The notes beneath the pieces were generated by a model. That model was given only the letters and a program-made list of their open reading frames with translations. It did no database searches and had not been told where the DNA came from. A stretch of DNA of 14,543 nucleotides from assembly GCA_026982175.1 (NCBI GenBank), contig JALSHP010000253.1, positions 1 through 14,543 of the forward strand, in the 5' to 3' direction. The translations under genes and the position numbers were made by a program. Origin of the DNA: Campylobacteraceae bacterium. Its GTDB lineage: Bacteria > Campylobacterota > Campylobacteria > Campylobacterales > Sulfurovaceae. Shown here one piece after another: positions 13,641-14,543 of this stretch; the first letter of the stretch is position 1, and each line of letters begins with the position of its first letter.

Positions 13641-14474
13641 ATGAAAATTAAAATTTTATTATTAACTATTTTGGCAACAGTTCAACTGTTTGCTGTGACT
13701 CAAAAAAGCATGGAACATTATGTAAAAGAGTACGTTGAAAAGAAAACAAATTCCCCTGTTGAGCATATTGAAACCATTTCAAGCTATCTCATAGAGGGGA
13801 CAGGTGGGTGGAGAGTTTACTTTCTGTCTTTAAATGTAAAAATGAAAATTTCTAAGCAATACAAAACAAAAAAAGTAAATCAAATCGCTTTTACAAAAGG
13901 CAATCGCATAACTTTCTCTCTGAAAGATACCACAGGTAAAAATTATGCTAAGATATTAAAACCTAAAGTCCCTAAAGAGGCTTATGATAAGAAGCATTTA
14001 TTAGTAGGAAATGCTAATGCCAAACATAAAATTTTGGTCATGTCTGACCCTTTTTGTCCCTATTGTCAAGAGATTGTCCCTGTGTTAATAGACGATGTTA
14101 AGGCACATCCTGAAACATTTGCCCTCTACTATTACCATTTACCACTTTTACGGATTCATCCCGCTTCAGATGTAACAACTCGAGCGATGCATCTTTTTCA
14201 AGAGCATGGAGAGATAGATAATCTCAAAGCTTGTTATCATCTATTGGTGAGTGAAAAAGAGCGAAATCCTCAAGTTGTGTTAAATGCAATTAAAACAAAA
14301 ACAGGGGTAAGTCTTACTCTAAACGAGATTAATGCACCAGCAATAAGCAAAGCATTAGCCTTTGACAAAGCGATGAAAAAACGTTTAATGGTAACAGGAA
14401 CTCCAACCATCTTTATTGATGATGAGTGGGATCCAACACGCTTTAAATATAAAGATTATTTACCTAAAAAATAA
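13641..14474 (+). CDS. Periplasmic thiol:disulfide interchange protein, DsbA/DsbC/DsbG-like
   Basis: A 277-residue exported protein from the ATG at 13641. The signal peptide is MKIKILLLTILATVQLFA, with cleavage probably after A18. An N-terminal domain of about 100 residues (VKEYVEKKTNSPVEHIE, then WRVYFLSLNVKMKI) resembles the dimerisation or extra domain of DsbC/DsbG-like proteins. The thioredoxin domain (about 118-277) has the redox motif CPYC (139-142, in SDPFCPYC), a helical insertion, and cis-Pro P255 in TGTPTIFID. A third Cys (C198) lies in the helical insertion. It probably makes, isomerises or reduces disulfides in the periplasm; oxidase and isomerase roles cannot be separated by sequence. 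It is divergent from metX, has its own promoter and is followed by a hairpin at 14476-14502. Confidence 0.88.
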   Translation: MKIKILLLTILATVQLFAVTQKSMEHYVKEYVEKKTNSPVEHIETISSYLIEGTGGWRVYFLSLNVKMKISKQYKTKKVNQIAFTKGNRITFSLKDTTGKNYAKILKPKVPKEAYDKKHLLVGNANAKHKILVMSDPFCPYCQEIVPVLIDDVKAHPETFALYYYHLPLLRIHPASDVTTRAMHLFQEHGEIDNLKACYHLLVSEKERNPQVVLNAIKTKTGVSLTLNEINAPAISKALAFDKAMKKRLMVTGTPTIFIDDEWDPTRFKYKDYLPKK

Positions 14475-14475
14475 T

Positions 14476-14502
14476 TAGGGGTAGACCTCTGTGTCTACCC
14501 TA
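14476..14502 (+). repeat. Imperfect hairpin after the DsbA/DsbC-like gene (REP-like or transcript end)
   Basis: The stem GGGTAGAC (14479-14486) pairs with GTCTACCC (14493-14500) around a CTCTGT loop, and is extended by two A-T pairs past a bulged G. It begins 1 nt after the stop codon and ends 4 nt before the stop of the convergent gene. No T-tract follows, so it is not a standard intrinsic terminator. It may be a third type of short palindromic repeat, again at a convergent junction. Confidence 0.6.
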
Positions 14503-14506
14503 GAAT

Positions 14507-14543
14507 TTAAGAAAGTGCTTTTTCCAAATCTGCAATCAAGTCT
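14507..14543 (-). CDS. C-terminal end of a gene, possibly a Cys/Met-metabolism PLP enzyme (cut by window edge)
   Basis: On the minus strand the last 11 codons read DLIADLEKALS, then a TAA stop (14509-14507). This ending resembles the C-terminus of O-acetylhomoserine sulfhydrylase and cystathionine gamma-synthase-type enzymes, which often close with a DLIADLEQAL-like helix. The nearby metX would supply its substrate. Eleven residues are too few for a firm call. Confidence 0.4.
   Translation of the reverse strand, partial: DLIADLEKALS

Overview
The window looks like chromosomal DNA from a free-living, probably sulfur- or hydrogen-oxidising member of the Campylobacterota (Epsilonproteobacteria; Sulfurovum- or Sulfurimonas-like). 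The reasons are the AT-rich composition, promoters that show a clear TATAAT -10 but no obvious -35, and two gene neighbourhoods known from Campylobacter and Helicobacter: bamD-lon, and nth-peb4/cbf2-fba. The genus is an inference from style and gene order; no search was run.

Layout. 1-238 (-): N-terminus of a secreted protein with a DFGDAP motif, starting at TTG and cut by the window edge. 239-425: very AT-rich divergent spacer. 426-3457 (+): bamD then lon. 3478-4209 (-): lipoprotein with a Pro/Thr-rich linker and a thioredoxin fold. 4341-5684 (+): class II DAHP synthase. 5736-6392 (-): endonuclease III. 6502-10578 (+): a run of peb4-like peptidyl-prolyl isomerase, class II fructose-bisphosphate aldolase, an ACC-deaminase-like PLP enzyme and hisD. 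10658-11203 (-): response regulator with a ribbon-helix-helix output domain. 11357-13519 (-, transcribed metX to xseB to nitrilase-like): tight three-gene operon. 13641-14474 (+): periplasmic DsbA/DsbC-like thioredoxin. 14507-14543 (-): C-terminal tip of a gene that resembles a Cys/Met-metabolism PLP enzyme.

How the genes fit together. Most are housekeeping genes: envelope protein folding (BamD, PEB4-like chaperone, two thioredoxin-fold proteins), proteolysis (Lon), DNA repair (Nth, XseB), aromatic, histidine and methionine biosynthesis (DAHP synthase, HisD, MetX) and central carbon metabolism (Fba).

The most unusual content is a set of small palindromic repeats headed by GTAG, the layout of REP/REPIN elements mobilised by RAYT transposases. 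A REPIN exactly fills the gap between the DAHP synthase gene and nth, and its two GTAG ends provide the TAG stop codon of both genes. A second REPIN lies between hisD and the response regulator. A half-element beside a 3 x 11-bp tandem repeat provides the stop codon of the nitrilase-like gene. A different GC-rich palindrome occurs twice, in opposite orientation and in frame, inside the ACC-deaminase-like gene, so it is translated as part of the protein. No RAYT gene is in the window. Two other points deserve a second look: the nitrilase-like protein lacks the expected catalytic Cys and Lys, and the response regulator has an unusual REC-RHH architecture with clustered GTTAA repeats at its own promoter.
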